Origin: Cellulomonas sp. Leaf334
GTDB taxonomy: Bacteria; Actinomycetota; Actinomycetes; Actinomycetales; Cellulomonadaceae
NCBI RefSeq assembly: GCF_001424195.1
Contig: NZ_LMOO01000008.1
Coordinates: 310,001 to 374,000 of the forward strand
DNA length: 64,000 bases
Direction: 5' to 3'
A program made the translations under genes and the position numbers. This document shows positions 50,759 through 61,547 of this stretch, in pieces. The stretch's first letter is position 1; the number at the start of each line of letters is the position of its first letter. A model generated the notes under the pieces. That model searched no databases and was not told the DNA's origin. It saw only the letters and a program-made list of their open reading frames with translations.

Positions 50759-51808
50759 TCAGACGGCGGTGAGGCGTTGCGCCGCTACCAGCTCCGCGAT
50801 CTGGACCGCGTTCAGCGCGGCGCCCTTGCGGAGGTTGTCGTTGCTGATGAACAGCGCAAGACCGCGACCGCCCTCGACGCCCTCGTCCTGGCGCAGCCGG
50901 CCGACGAACGACGGGTCCTGACCGGCGGCCTGCAGCGGCGTCGGCACGTCCGTGAGCTGGACCCCGGGGGCGTCGGCCAGCAGCTCGGCGGCACGCTGCG
51001 GGCTCAGCGGCCGTGCGAACTCGGCGTTGATCGACAGCGAGTGCCCGGTGAACACCGGGACCCGCACGCAGGTGCCGGACACCAGCAGGTCGGGGATGTC
51101 GAGGATCTTGCGCGACTCGTGGCGGAGCTTCTGCTCCTCGTCGGTCTCGTTCAGCCCGTCGTCGACGATGGAGCCGGCCAGCGGGATGACGTCGAACGCG
51201 ATGGGCGCGACGTACTTGACCGGGGCGGGCAGCGTCACTGCGGACCCGTCGTGGACCAGGGCGAGCGTGTCCTGGGTGACGGCGGCGCGGATCTGGCTGT
51301 CGAGCTCGTCGGCCCCCGCGAGCCCGGAGCCGGAGACGGCCTGGTAGGTCGAGACGACCAGGCGGGTCAGCTGGGCCTCGTCGTGCAGGACCTTGAGCAC
51401 CGGCATCGCGGCCATCGTGGTGCAGTTCGGGTTCGCGATGATGCCCTTGACGGCGCCCGCGAGCGCACCGGGGTTCACCTCGGACACGATGAGCGGGACC
51501 TCGGGGTCACGACGCCACGCCGACGAGTTGTCGATGACGAGCGCACCCGCGGCGGCGAACCGCGGCGCGTGCACCTTGGAGGCAGCGCCACCGGCGGAGA
51601 ACAGGGCGACGTCGATGCCCGAGAGGTCCTCGGTCTCGACGTCCTCGACGACGACGTCGGCACCCTTCCACGGCAGCGTCGTGCCGGCCGAGCGCGACGA
51701 CGCGAAGTAGCGGATCGAGGCGACGGGGAAGTCGCGCTCCTCCAGCAGCCGGCGCATGACGCTGCCGACCTGGCCGGTGGCACCGACCACCGCGATGTTC
51801 AGTCCCAT
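50759..51808 (-). CDS. asd: Aspartate-semialdehyde dehydrogenase
   Basis: A 349-aa enzyme reducing aspartyl phosphate to aspartate semialdehyde for lysine, methionine, threonine and DAP synthesis. NAD(P) loop GATGQVGSVM at the N-terminus, catalytic Cys in IIANPNCTTMA near 129 and the late catalytic His in FTGHSLSINAEF. The ATG at 51808 lies 4 bp after the ask stop on the same strand, giving the usual ask-asd operon. Confidence 0.95.
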   Translation of the reverse strand: MGLNIAVVGATGQVGSVMRRLLEERDFPVASIRYFASSRSAGTTLPWKGADVVVEDVETEDLSGIDVALFSAGGAASKVHAPRFAAAGALVIDNSSAWRRDPEVPLIVSEVNPGALAGAVKGIIANPNCTTMAAMPVLKVLHDEAQLTRLVVSTYQAVSGSGLAGADELDSQIRAAVTQDTLALVHDGSAVTLPAPVKYVAPIAFDVIPLAGSIVDDGLNETDEEQKLRHESRKILDIPDLLVSGTCVRVPVFTGHSLSINAEFARPLSPQRAAELLADAPGVQLTDVPTPLQAAGQDPSFVGRLRQDEGVEGGRGLALFISNDNLRKGAALNAVQIAELVAAQRLTAV

Positions 51809-51812
51809 GTCC

Positions 51813-52334
51813 CTACCGTCCCGTCCCGCCGTACACGACGGCCTCGTCTTCCGTGGAGTCCAGGTCGAACGCCGTGTGCACCGCACGGACCGCCTCGTCG
51901 AGCGAGTCGGCCCGCGTGACCACGGAGATCCGGATCTCCGACGTCGAGATCATCTCGATGTTGACCCCGGCGTCCGACAGCGCCGCGAACAGCCGCGCCG
52001 AGACGCCGGGGTGCGACCGCATGCCCGCGCCGATCAGCGAGAGCTTGCCGATCGTGTCGTCGTACTGCAGCGACGCGAAGCCGATGTCGGGCTGGTGCTC
52101 GCTGAGCGCCGCGGTGGCTGCCGCGCCGTCCGTGGCGGGCAGCGTGAAGGAGATGTCCGTCAGGCCCGTCGCGGCGACCGAGACGTTCTGCACGATCATG
52201 TCGATGTTGACGCCTGCGTTGGCGACGACCTCGAAGATGCGCGCGGCCTTGCCGGGCACGTCGGGCACCCCGACGACCGTGATCTTGGCCTCGCTGCGGT
52301 CGTGCGCGACGCCCGCGATGATCGGCTGTTCCAC
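51813..52334 (-). CDS. Predicted beta subunit of aspartate kinase (internal start)
   Basis: A 173-aa product from an internal GTG in the same frame, beginning with residues EQPIIAGVAHDR. It is preceded by GAAGGAGAGATT, a strong Shine-Dalgarno five bases from the codon. Corynebacterium lysC makes its 172-aa regulatory beta subunit from the same position (about residue 250). Contains both ACT domains. Confidence 0.75.
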   Translation of the reverse strand: MEQPIIAGVAHDRSEAKITVVGVPDVPGKAARIFEVVANAGVNIDMIVQNVSVAATGLTDISFTLPATDGAAATAALSEHQPDIGFASLQYDDTIGKLSLIGAGMRSHPGVSARLFAALSDAGVNIEMISTSEIRISVVTRADSLDEAVRAVHTAFDLDSTEDEAVVYGGTGR

Positions 52335-53084
52335 AATCTCTCCTTCGGCGGGCTGGTCGGTCACGAACGTGCCCGTATGAGTGGTGAACGACGAGCGCAC
52401 GTGGATCGGTACCCCGTAGCGGCGGGCGTACTCGACGCAGCGCAGGACCAGCACCTTGGCGCCGCTGGCCGCGAGCTCGAGCATCTCGTCGTAGCTGACC
52501 CGGTCCAGCTTGCGGGCGGTCGGCACGATGCGCGGGTCCGCGGTGAACACGCCGTCGACGTCCGTGTAGATCTCGCAGACGTCGGCCTTGAGCGAGGCGG
52601 CGAGCGCCACCGCCGTCGTGTCCGACCCGCCCCGACCGAGCGTGGTCACGTCGTTGGTGGACGGGTTGACCCCCTGGAACCCGGCGACGATCGCGACGGA
52701 GCCGCGCGCGACCGTGTCGCGGATGCGGCTGGGCGTCACGTCGATGATGCGCGCCTTGCCGTAGGTCTCGTCCGTGATGACGCCGGCCTGCTGACCGGTG
52801 AACGACTTCGCGTCGACCCCGAGGTTGTGGATCGCCATCGCGAGCAGCGACATCGAGATGCGCTCGCCGGCCGTCAGGAGGATGTCCATCTCACGCTGCG
52901 GCGGCAGCGGGGTGACCTGCTGGGCGAGGTCGATGAGCTCGTCCGTCGTGTCGCCCATCGCGCTGACCACCACGACGACGTCGTGACCGGCGCGCTTCGC
53001 CTCGGCGACGCGCTTGGCGACGCGCTTGATGCTGCTGGCGTCGGCGACGGAGGAACCGCCGTACTTCTGCACGATCAGGGCCAC
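51813..53084 (-). CDS. lysC: Aspartate kinase with internal beta-subunit start
   Basis: A 423-aa aspartokinase: kinase domain (1-245) with VQKYGGSSVAD and STNDVTTLGRGGSDTTA, then two ACT domains that bind lysine and threonine. GTG at 53084 gives VALIVQKYGG, the expected start. Inside the frame, GTG at 52334 (codon 251) has AAGGAG five bases upstream and would give a 173-aa beta subunit, as in the alpha2-beta2 enzyme of Corynebacterium. First committed step of the aspartate family. Confidence 0.94.
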   Translation of the reverse strand: MALIVQKYGGSSVADASSIKRVAKRVAEAKRAGHDVVVVVSAMGDTTDELIDLAQQVTPLPPQREMDILLTAGERISMSLLAMAIHNLGVDAKSFTGQQAGVITDETYGKARIIDVTPSRIRDTVARGSVAIVAGFQGVNPSTNDVTTLGRGGSDTTAVALAASLKADVCEIYTDVDGVFTADPRIVPTARKLDRVSYDEMLELAASGAKVLVLRCVEYARRYGVPIHVRSSFTTHTGTFVTDQPAEGEIVEQPIIAGVAHDRSEAKITVVGVPDVPGKAARIFEVVANAGVNIDMIVQNVSVAATGLTDISFTLPATDGAAATAALSEHQPDIGFASLQYDDTIGKLSLIGAGMRSHPGVSARLFAALSDAGVNIEMISTSEIRISVVTRADSLDEAVRAVHTAFDLDSTEDEAVVYGGTGR

Positions 53085-53289
53085 GGGAGAGCTCTTTCGC
53101 GGGCTCGGGACAGGTCCGGGCGAGTGTACGTGCGTGTTCACCAGGTGGGCATCGAGTTTCAGATGGCGGATCGCCGCCGCTCATGGTGAAGCGTTTGGGT
53201 ACCTCCCCCTGCGCGGCACCACCCGCCACGCTGCCAGGTGCGACGCCTGACCGCAGGGGGCACCGGGCGCGCGACCGAGAGGACCCACC

Positions 53290-54483
<1,194 letters not shown>

Positions 54484-54502
54484 CCTGCACAGCACCTGCA
54501 CA

Positions 54503-54537
54503 CAGCCCGCGGACGGAACCTTCCCGTCCGCGGGCTG
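54503..54537 (+). terminator. Terminator of the CBM2-Cip1 gene
   Basis: CAGCCCGCGGACGG pairs perfectly over 14 bp with 54524-54537 around a 7-base loop. It lies 20 bp after the stop, before the ABC ATPase. Confidence 0.85.
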
Positions 54538-54558
54538 CCCGGTCCTACGGTGTCGCCC

Positions 54559-55515
54559 ATGTCGAGCACCACGCCTCCCCCGTCGGCCACGGGCGACGGC
54601 ATCGTCGTGCGCGACCTGCACCGCGCCTTCGGGACGGTCAGGGCGCTCGACGGCGTCGGGCTGACCGCCCGCGCGGGTGCCGTCACCGCGCTCGTCGGCC
54701 CCAACGGCTCCGGCAAGACCACGCTGCTGCTGGTGCTCGCGGGCCTCCTCGTCCCGGACCGGGGCTCCGTGAGCGTCGCCGGGCACGACCCCGTCGCGCA
54801 CGGACCGGCCGCGCGCGCCAGGACCGGGTGGATGCCGGACACGTTCGGCACCTGGGACTCCCTGACCGCACGCGAGGTGCTGCTGACCTTCGCCGCCACC
54901 TACCGGCTCTCCCCCGCGGCCGCCGCGGCCCGGGCCACCGACCTGCTCGCCACCGTGCACCTCAGCGAGTACGCCGACCGGCCCGCCAGCGTCCTGTCCC
55001 GAGGGCAGAAGCAACGCCTCGGGCTGGCCCGCGCGCTCGTGCACGACCCGTCGGTCCTGCTCCTCGACGAACCCGCGAGCGGTCTGGACCCCCGCTCCCG
55101 CGTCGACCTGCGGATCCTCCTGCGCAGGCTCGCCGACGAGGGCAGGACCGTCCTCGTCTCCAGCCACGTCCTGTCCGAGCTCGACGAGATGGCCGACGAC
55201 GCGGTGTTCCTGTCGAAGGGCCGCACCGTCGTCCCGGACGCCGCGGCCACCGGCACGACGTCCTGGCACGTGCGGGCGCTGTCGCTCGACGCACTCACCA
55301 CGTGGCTCACCAGCACCGGGGCCACCTGGCAGCCCGACGGCGCCGCGGTCACCCAGACCGGCGCCGGCGGCGTCCTCCTCGACATGGACGGTGACGACGA
55401 CGCCGCCCGGCTGGTCCGCGACGCCGTGGCGGCCGGGGTGCCGCTCGTGTCCCTCGTGCCCGCCGCCGGCACGCTCGAACAGGCCTACCTGACCCTCGAG
55501 GAGGAGCGGCGATGA
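54559..55515 (+). CDS. ABC transporter ATP-binding protein
   Basis: A 318-aa ATPase with Walker A GPNGSGKTT, signature VLSRGQKQR and Walker B LLLDEPASGLDP. The C-terminal about 90 residues are a domain of mixed character typical of NatA/CcmA-like exporters. A GTG 9 bp upstream is in frame; the ATG is preferred. Its stop overlaps the permease ATG (ATGA). Not linked in sequence to the cellulose genes nearby. Confidence 0.9.
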   Translation: MSSTTPPPSATGDGIVVRDLHRAFGTVRALDGVGLTARAGAVTALVGPNGSGKTTLLLVLAGLLVPDRGSVSVAGHDPVAHGPAARARTGWMPDTFGTWDSLTAREVLLTFAATYRLSPAAAAARATDLLATVHLSEYADRPASVLSRGQKQRLGLARALVHDPSVLLLDEPASGLDPRSRVDLRILLRRLADEGRTVLVSSHVLSELDEMADDAVFLSKGRTVVPDAAATGTTSWHVRALSLDALTTWLTSTGATWQPDGAAVTQTGAGGVLLDMDGDDDAARLVRDAVAAGVPLVSLVPAAGTLEQAYLTLEEERR

Positions 55516-56642
55516 CGCTGTCCGAGGTCGAGCTCGAGCACGAGCCGTCGACGAAGCCGCCGCGCGCCGCCCGCGGTGCGACCTGGGGGCTGACCTGGCA
55601 CGGCGTCCGCACCGTCGCCGTCCTGGAGCTGCGTCAGCGGGTGCGGTCGACCCGGTGGGTCGTCGCGCTGGTCGTGTGGTTCGTGGTGGTCGGCGGGATC
55701 ACGCTGCTCACCTCCGGAGCCATCTCCACGAGCGCGTCCGGCGAGTCCGGTCCCGGCCCGTCGGCAGGACCTCTGCTGTTCGGTGCGGTCACGTTCCTGG
55801 TGCTCGGGCTCGGCCTCCTGGTCACCCCGACCCTGGCCTCCACCGGCATCAACGGCGACCGCAACGCCGGCACGCTGGCCACCCTGCAGGTCACGCTCCT
55901 GACCCCCGCCGAGATCGCCGCCGGCAAGCTGCTGGCCGCGTGGGCCGTCGCGTGCGCGTTCCTCGTCGCGAGCCTGCCGTTCCTCGGCATCGCCCTGGCC
56001 ATGGAGGGCACACCGGGGACCGCGCTCCTGCGCGTCGTCCTGCTCGTCGCGGTCCTGCTCGCGTGCGTGTGCGGGATCGGGCTCGGGTTCTCCGCCCTCA
56101 CCACCCGCACCGCCGGCTCGACCGTCCTCACGTTCCTCACCGTCGCCGCCCTCACCCTGCTGACCCCGATCCTGTTCGGGCTCACCTTCCCGACGATCTC
56201 CCGCACGCAGGAGGTCCCCGTCAGCTCCGGGCCGATGAGCTTCGACGACGAGTCCGGCACCGCCGCGTGCGAGGTCACCGTCCAGGAACGCTCCGTCGCC
56301 CACACCGAACGCACCTGGTGGCTCCTCGGGATCAACCCGTTCGTCGTGCTCGCCGACGGCGCCGGCACCACTGAGCACGCGCGGTTCGCCGACAACAGCA
56401 ACGACCCCCTCGGCATGATCCGCGACGGCGTCCGTCAGCTGCGCGCCGGCCCCGCGATCCCCGTCGACGAGTGCTGGCTCGACTCCTCCGTCGAGGACAG
56501 GCAGGACACCGTCTCCCGGGCGCCCGTCTGGCCCTGGGGGCTCGCCGTCGACGTGCTCCTCGGTGCGGCCGGCTACGTCGTCGCCGTCCGCCGCCTGCGG
56601 ATCCCGCAGCGCACCCTCCCGCGAGGGACCCGCGTCGCCTGA
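55512..56642 (+). CDS. ABC transporter permease
   Basis: A 376-aa permease with six helices and a large loop (about 225-300) containing two cysteines. VLELRQRVRSTRW before the first helix and TGINGDRNAGTLATLQVTLL resemble the NatB/ABC-2 group. It pairs with the overlapping ATPase. The convergent DUF5063 stop is 11 bp away. Confidence 0.86.
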   Translation: MTLSEVELEHEPSTKPPRAARGATWGLTWHGVRTVAVLELRQRVRSTRWVVALVVWFVVVGGITLLTSGAISTSASGESGPGPSAGPLLFGAVTFLVLGLGLLVTPTLASTGINGDRNAGTLATLQVTLLTPAEIAAGKLLAAWAVACAFLVASLPFLGIALAMEGTPGTALLRVVLLVAVLLACVCGIGLGFSALTTRTAGSTVLTFLTVAALTLLTPILFGLTFPTISRTQEVPVSSGPMSFDDESGTAACEVTVQERSVAHTERTWWLLGINPFVVLADGAGTTEHARFADNSNDPLGMIRDGVRQLRAGPAIPVDECWLDSSVEDRQDTVSRAPVWPWGLAVDVLLGAAGYVVAVRRLRIPQRTLPRGTRVA

Positions 56643-56653
56643 CCGGTCGTCCG

Positions 56654-57220
56654 TCAGGGCTGCAGGGCGTCGTACTCCGCCTCCGCGGCGACGTCGTCCT
56701 CCACGTCCAGTCGCAGGTGCGCCAGCATCGTCTGCAAGGTGCGCAGGACGCTCGAGGCGCGCTCGCCCCAGTCGGACAGGTACGAGAACTGCCACCACCA
56801 CAGGGCCTCGAGCACGCCACCGGACTCGTAGTGCCGCAGCCCCTGGGCCAGCGCCCCGGCGATCGCGACGAGATCCCCCGACACGCTCGCGGGCTGGACG
56901 TCGACGCCCAGGAGCGGGTCGACGACCTCGGCGTACTCGTCGATGCCCTCGAACACGTTCGCCAGGTTGGCCCGCAGCGGCTCCACGTCCGGGTCGGGGC
57001 CGACGTCCGGCTCGAACCGCTCGGACGGTACGACGTCGGTCGTCGCACCGAGCCGCGCGCCGGCCGCGAGCATGTCGCTCACCGCGAGCAGCAGCAGCGG
57101 CAACGACGCGTCGGGGTTCGCCCCCGACGCGACCTCGGTGACCGTCGTCAGATAGCTGCGCGCCTCGGACGCGACCGCGTCGGCGATGTCCCGCAGGTCC
57201 GCGTCTGCCGTGGTGCTCAT
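56654..57220 (-). CDS. DUF5063 domain protein
   Basis: A 188-aa acidic, mostly helical protein. The family is actinobacterial, typically encoded next to recR. Features: LPLLLLAVSDMLAAGARLG, and a Trp-rich ALWWWQFSYLSDWGERASS. No function is known. Start ATG at 57220 has AGGGGAG upstream and lies 10 bp after the recR stop, so the two are one transcript. Confidence 0.88.
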   Translation of the reverse strand: MSTTADADLRDIADAVASEARSYLTTVTEVASGANPDASLPLLLLAVSDMLAAGARLGATTDVVPSERFEPDVGPDPDVEPLRANLANVFEGIDEYAEVVDPLLGVDVQPASVSGDLVAIAGALAQGLRHYESGGVLEALWWWQFSYLSDWGERASSVLRTLQTMLAHLRLDVEDDVAAEAEYDALQP

Positions 57221-57230
57221 CGGTCTCCCC

Positions 57231-57830
57231 TTACGCGCTGATCCGTCGGCGGCCCTCGAACGCCCGGCCGAGCGTGACCTCGTCGGCGTACTCCAGGTCA
57301 CCGCCCACCGGCAGACCCGACGCCAGCCGGCTGACCGTCAGACCCATCGGGACCAGCAGCCGCGCCAGGTACGTGGCGGTCGCCTCGCCCTCCACGTTCG
57401 GGTCGGTGGCCAGGATGACCTCGGTGACCGTGCCGTCCGCGAGGCGTGTCATCAGCCCCGCGATGCGCAGGTCGTCCGGGCCGACGCCCGCGATCGGGTT
57501 GATGGCCCCGCCGAGCACGTGGTACTTGCCGCGGAACTCGCGGGTGCGCTCGATGGCGACGACGTCCTTCGACTCCTCGACCACGCAGATCGACGTCGGC
57601 GAGCGGCGCGGGTCCCGGCAGATCCGGCACTGCGGCTCCTGCGCGACGTTCCCGCAGACCTCGCAGAACCGGACCCGCAGCTTGACCTCGGTGAGCGCGT
57701 CGGACAGCCGGCGGACGTCCGCCGGATCCGCCGACAGGATGTGGAACGCGATGCGCTGGGCGCTCTTGGGACCGACCCCGGGCAGTCGCCCGAGCTCGTC
57801 GATCAGGTCCTGGACCGCGCCTTCGTACAC
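57231..57830 (-). CDS. recR: Recombination mediator RecR
   Basis: A 199-aa RecR of standard length: HhH LPGVGPKSAQRIAFH, zinc finger C56-C59-C68-C71, then a Toprim domain with CVVEESKDVVAIER and ATDPNVEGEATATYL. With RecF and RecO it loads RecA at gaps. GTG start. dnaX lies upstream, but the usual ybaB/ebfC gene is missing between them. Confidence 0.95.
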   Translation of the reverse strand: MYEGAVQDLIDELGRLPGVGPKSAQRIAFHILSADPADVRRLSDALTEVKLRVRFCEVCGNVAQEPQCRICRDPRRSPTSICVVEESKDVVAIERTREFRGKYHVLGGAINPIAGVGPDDLRIAGLMTRLADGTVTEVILATDPNVEGEATATYLARLLVPMGLTVSRLASGLPVGGDLEYADEVTLGRAFEGRRRISA

Positions 57831-57895
57831 ACCGTCAGCCTACGGGGTGCACGGCTCGGCACCGCGTGCCGCCACCCCCGACCAGCGACCTGCGA

Positions 57896-60040
57896 TCAGG
57901 ACGTGCCGTCGTCCAGCTGCTCGTCGATGACCGTGCCGCCGAGCATCTGCGCGACCAGCGGCGCACCGATCAGGCTCGACGTCGTGATGTCCGGGTCGTC
58001 CGGCGACGGGTCGTCGGGGACGTTCGGGTTCGACCTCGACGCCGACTCCCGTGCGGCCGCCATCCCGCGCTCCCGGGCGGTGCCCGGCGCCGGTGGTGCG
58101 ACGTCCTGCGGCGGCGCGTCCGGGGTGGCCGGCTCGCCGGGCTCGTCGTCGGGCGGCTCCGGCATCGGCGGCTCGTCGTCCCAGGACGCTGCCGCCTCCG
58201 CCGGGGTCACGGCCCGGGGGTTGCTGCGCTCGTCGGCGGCCGGTCGGGGCGCCGCGGCGGGAGCCGGGGTCGACGTCACCTGCTCGGCGAGGATGCCCTC
58301 GACGCGCACGTCGAACCCGAGCGTCTCCCGCACGGCCCGCGCGACGACGTCCGCGTGGGCGCCGTTGCGGAACGTCGTCGCGAGCGCAGGGTTGTCGAAC
58401 GCGATCTTCAGCGTCGTCGCGTCGAGCTCCGCCACCTGGGCGTTGCGCGGGTCGATGAGCGCCCACGTGACGCGGCGCAGACCCTTGACCGTCTCGAGAA
58501 CTTCCGGCCAGCGGCGGCGCAGCACCTCGGTGTCGGGCCCGGCGCCGGCCGCGCGGGCGGCGGGCGCGACGGGCGCGGGCGGGGCTGCAGGCGTCGGAGG
58601 GGCTACGACCGGTGCCGGCGCGGGTTCGGGCTCCGGCGAGGCCGCGATCTGCTCCGTCGGTGGAGCGGGGTCCCACGGCGGGCTGTCCTCGGTGTCGGCG
58701 ACCGTCGGCGGGACGGGGACCGTCTTCTCGGGTGCGGCGGTGGCTGCTGGTGGCGTGACCGGCGAGGCGGGGGGTACCGGCTCGGGACGGGGGGCGGTCA
58801 CCACCGATGGGGTCGCCGCCGGTGCTGGTGTGGTCTCCACGGGAACGCGGACCGGCGCGGAGCCGTCAGCGGGGAGCCCGCGCTCCAGCCGGTCCAGGCG
58901 GGCGCCGAAGCCGGAGCGGGTGTCCTCGACGGCGGGCAGCAGCAGCCGCGCCATGAGCAGCTCGAGGTGCAGGCGGGGGGAGGTCGCGCCGGTCATCTCG
59001 GTGAGGGCGGCGTTGCAGAGGTCGGCCGACCGGGAGAGCTCCGAGGCGCCGAGGTGGCGGGCCTGCAGGCGCATCCGGTCGAGCTGGTCGGTGGGGACGT
59101 CGCGCAGGGCGGCGTCGGCGGCGTCACCCGAGGCAGCGATGACGATGAGGTCGCGCAGGCGCTCCAGCAGGTCCTCGACGAACCGGCGCGGCTCGTGACC
59201 GGTGGAGATGACGCGTTCGACCACCCGGAACGCCGACGCACCGTCGCGAGCGGCGATGGCCTCGGTCAGGTCGTCGAGCAGCGAGGCCTGCGTGTACCCG
59301 AGCAGCGCAGCTGCGCCCTCATACCCGAGCTCGCCACCGCCGGAGCCCGCGATGAGCTGGTCCAGCACGGAGAGGGTGTCGCGCACCGACCCGCCGCCTG
59401 CGCGCACCACGAGCGGCAGGACGCCGGACGCGACCGGCACACCCTCGCTGTCGCAGAGCTGCTGCAGGTACGGCACCAGGACGTCCGGCGGGACCAGCCG
59501 GAACGGGTAGTGGTGGGTGCGCGAGCGGATGGTGCCGATGACCTTGTCCGGCTCCGTCGTCGCGAAGATGAACTTGATGTGCGGCGGGGGCTCCTCGACG
59601 ATCTTGAGCAGCGCGTTGAAGCCCTGGTTCGAGACCATGTGCGCCTCGTCGAGGATGAACACCTTGTAGCGGTCCCGCGCGGGCGCGAACGTCGCGCGTT
59701 CCCGCAGCTCACGGGCGTCGTCGACGCCACCGTGGCTCGCCGCGTCGATCTCCACGACGTCCAGGCTGCCCGGTCCGCCGCGCGCCAGCTCCCGGCACGA
59801 CTCGCACACGTCGCACGGGGTGTCGGTCGGGTTCTCCTCGGTGTTCTGCGCGCAGTTGAGGATGCGGGCCAGGATGCGCGCCGACGTCGTCTTGCCGCAG
59901 CCGCGCGGGCCGGAGAAGAGGTAGGCGTGGTTGACCTGGCCGCTGCGCAGCGCCTGCCGCAGGGGCGCGGTGACATGGTCCTGACCGATCACCTCGGCGA
60001 AGTTCTCGGGCCGGTAGCGGCGGTACAGGGCAGTCGTCAC
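57896..60040 (-). CDS. dnaX: DNA polymerase III subunit gamma/tau
   Basis: A 714-aa clamp-loader subunit. Walker A GPRGCGKTT (44-52), zinc-binding Cys C63, C76, C79, C82, Walker B DEAHM and sensor FATTEPDKV are intact. After the collar (about 250-360) comes a Pro/Ala-rich linker, a further domain (about 500-600) and an acidic tail. The full-length product is the tau form; no separate gamma signal was identified. GTG start at 60040. Confidence 0.95.
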   Translation of the reverse strand: MTTALYRRYRPENFAEVIGQDHVTAPLRQALRSGQVNHAYLFSGPRGCGKTTSARILARILNCAQNTEENPTDTPCDVCESCRELARGGPGSLDVVEIDAASHGGVDDARELRERATFAPARDRYKVFILDEAHMVSNQGFNALLKIVEEPPPHIKFIFATTEPDKVIGTIRSRTHHYPFRLVPPDVLVPYLQQLCDSEGVPVASGVLPLVVRAGGGSVRDTLSVLDQLIAGSGGGELGYEGAAALLGYTQASLLDDLTEAIAARDGASAFRVVERVISTGHEPRRFVEDLLERLRDLIVIAASGDAADAALRDVPTDQLDRMRLQARHLGASELSRSADLCNAALTEMTGATSPRLHLELLMARLLLPAVEDTRSGFGARLDRLERGLPADGSAPVRVPVETTPAPAATPSVVTAPRPEPVPPASPVTPPAATAAPEKTVPVPPTVADTEDSPPWDPAPPTEQIAASPEPEPAPAPVVAPPTPAAPPAPVAPAARAAGAGPDTEVLRRRWPEVLETVKGLRRVTWALIDPRNAQVAELDATTLKIAFDNPALATTFRNGAHADVVARAVRETLGFDVRVEGILAEQVTSTPAPAAAPRPAADERSNPRAVTPAEAAASWDDEPPMPEPPDDEPGEPATPDAPPQDVAPPAPGTARERGMAAARESASRSNPNVPDDPSPDDPDITTSSLIGAPLVAQMLGGTVIDEQLDDGTS

Positions 60041-60080
60041 GCCACGGACTCTAGACGCCTGCGCCGACAGTCGTCGCCGC

Positions 60081-61433
60081 TCAGGTGGCGAGGGAAGCGA
60101 TCGCGGTGAGCACCCCGTCCGGGTCGTAGCGACGCTTGGCGGCGAGCAACCGGTCGGCGTTCGCGCCGAAGCCGAGCCGCACCCGGTCCGCGTCGGCAGG
60201 CCCGAGGATGTTCGGGTAGCCCCCGGGCAGCGCGCCGGGTGCGAGCGCCGTCGCGACCCGCTCGACCCACGCGCGGTTCGCCGCGGCGTCCGCGGGAGGA
60301 CGCCACGCGGCGATCACCTCCGCGAGCACGTGCTCCTGGCGCAGGGCGAACGCGGTCGCCTCCGGCGCGACCCAGGTCGCGGCGCCGTGGAAGTGGTGCA
60401 GGGCCAGCAGCGACGACGACGACGGCCAGGTCGAGGCCGCCTCGGCGAGCACGTCGATCGCTCCGTCGGTCAGGGTCGGGAGCCAGCGGGTGCCCAGCGC
60501 GTAGTGCTGGCCCGGCTGGGCGCCGGCCTCGAACATGCGGATGAGGTCGGGGTAGGGCATCGGGCCGACGCCCCCGCCGACCGGTGTGCCGAGCCGCAGC
60601 AGCGGTGCGATCGCGGCCTCGCCGGTCTCGAGGTCCCCGCACCATGTCGGCGCGATGTACGCCGCCGCCTGACCCGTCGGCCCGCCGACGAAGCCAGCCA
60701 TCACCGTGAGCTCGTCGGGCGCCGAGGCGATCACGTCGCGGTACCCGCGCAGGACCTGGACGGCCTGGTCGAGCGGGTACAGGACCATGCCGCCGAGCAC
60801 CGGCCCCAGCGCGCGCAGCCGGTAGCGCGCGGAGGTCACGATCCCGAAGTTGCCACCGCCGCCCCGCAGCGCCCAGTACAGCTCCGGGTCCCCGTCGGCC
60901 CCCGCGTGGACACGGGTCCCGTCGGGAAGCAGGACCTCGGCCGAGAGCAGGTTGTCCAGTGCGAGGCCGAACCGCCCGACGAGCCCGCCGTACCCACCGG
61001 CCAGCGTCATCCCGGCCATCCCCACCGTCCGCACCACCGCGGTCGCGGTGCCCAGACCGTGCGCCGCCGCAGGGTCCACGACGTCCGCGACGAGCGCACC
61101 ACCCTGCGCCACCGCCACGCGCGCGCCCCGGTCGATGTCGACGCCGCGCATCGCGGACAGGTCGAGCACGACGCCGTCGCCCAGCGCCCGGCCGCCCCAG
61201 TCGTGCCCACCCCCGCGCACCGTGAGCGGCACGCCGCTCTCCCGCGCGACGAGCAGCGCCGTCCGCACGTCGTCCGTGTCGACGCACCGGACCACGACCA
61301 CCGGACGCCGGTCGACCGCCCCGTTCCACACCCGCCGGGCGTCGTCGTACCCGTCGTCGCCCTGCTGCCACACGTGCCCGCGCACGTGCGCGCGCAATCG
61401 TGCGCACACCTCGGAGCTCGTCGTCTGCGTCAT
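60081..61433 (-). CDS. FAD-linked oxidoreductase (BBE family)
   Basis: A 450-aa flavoenzyme. PP-loop VRGGGHDWGG carries H77, the likely 8-alpha-histidyl FAD attachment; RYRLRALGPVLGG starts the substrate domain and the BBE segment with PNILGPADADRVR ends it. The second attachment Cys of berberine-bridge enzymes is not seen (AGGYGGLVGRFGL has none), so FAD is probably bound by His only. Substrates of such enzymes are sugars or alkaloids; unknown here. Confidence 0.86.
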   Translation of the reverse strand: MTQTTSSEVCARLRAHVRGHVWQQGDDGYDDARRVWNGAVDRRPVVVVRCVDTDDVRTALLVARESGVPLTVRGGGHDWGGRALGDGVVLDLSAMRGVDIDRGARVAVAQGGALVADVVDPAAAHGLGTATAVVRTVGMAGMTLAGGYGGLVGRFGLALDNLLSAEVLLPDGTRVHAGADGDPELYWALRGGGGNFGIVTSARYRLRALGPVLGGMVLYPLDQAVQVLRGYRDVIASAPDELTVMAGFVGGPTGQAAAYIAPTWCGDLETGEAAIAPLLRLGTPVGGGVGPMPYPDLIRMFEAGAQPGQHYALGTRWLPTLTDGAIDVLAEAASTWPSSSSLLALHHFHGAATWVAPEATAFALRQEHVLAEVIAAWRPPADAAANRAWVERVATALAPGALPGGYPNILGPADADRVRLGFGANADRLLAAKRRYDPDGVLTAIASLAT

Positions 61434-61547
61434 GTCGAGAGGCCCCCTGCCGTGCGACCAGACCGCGACCCCGTCCAGTGCAGCGCGGGGCCCACGCGTC
61501 GTCAAGGAGGCGACGAGCACCCTGCCCGGACGGGCACCCACCCACAG

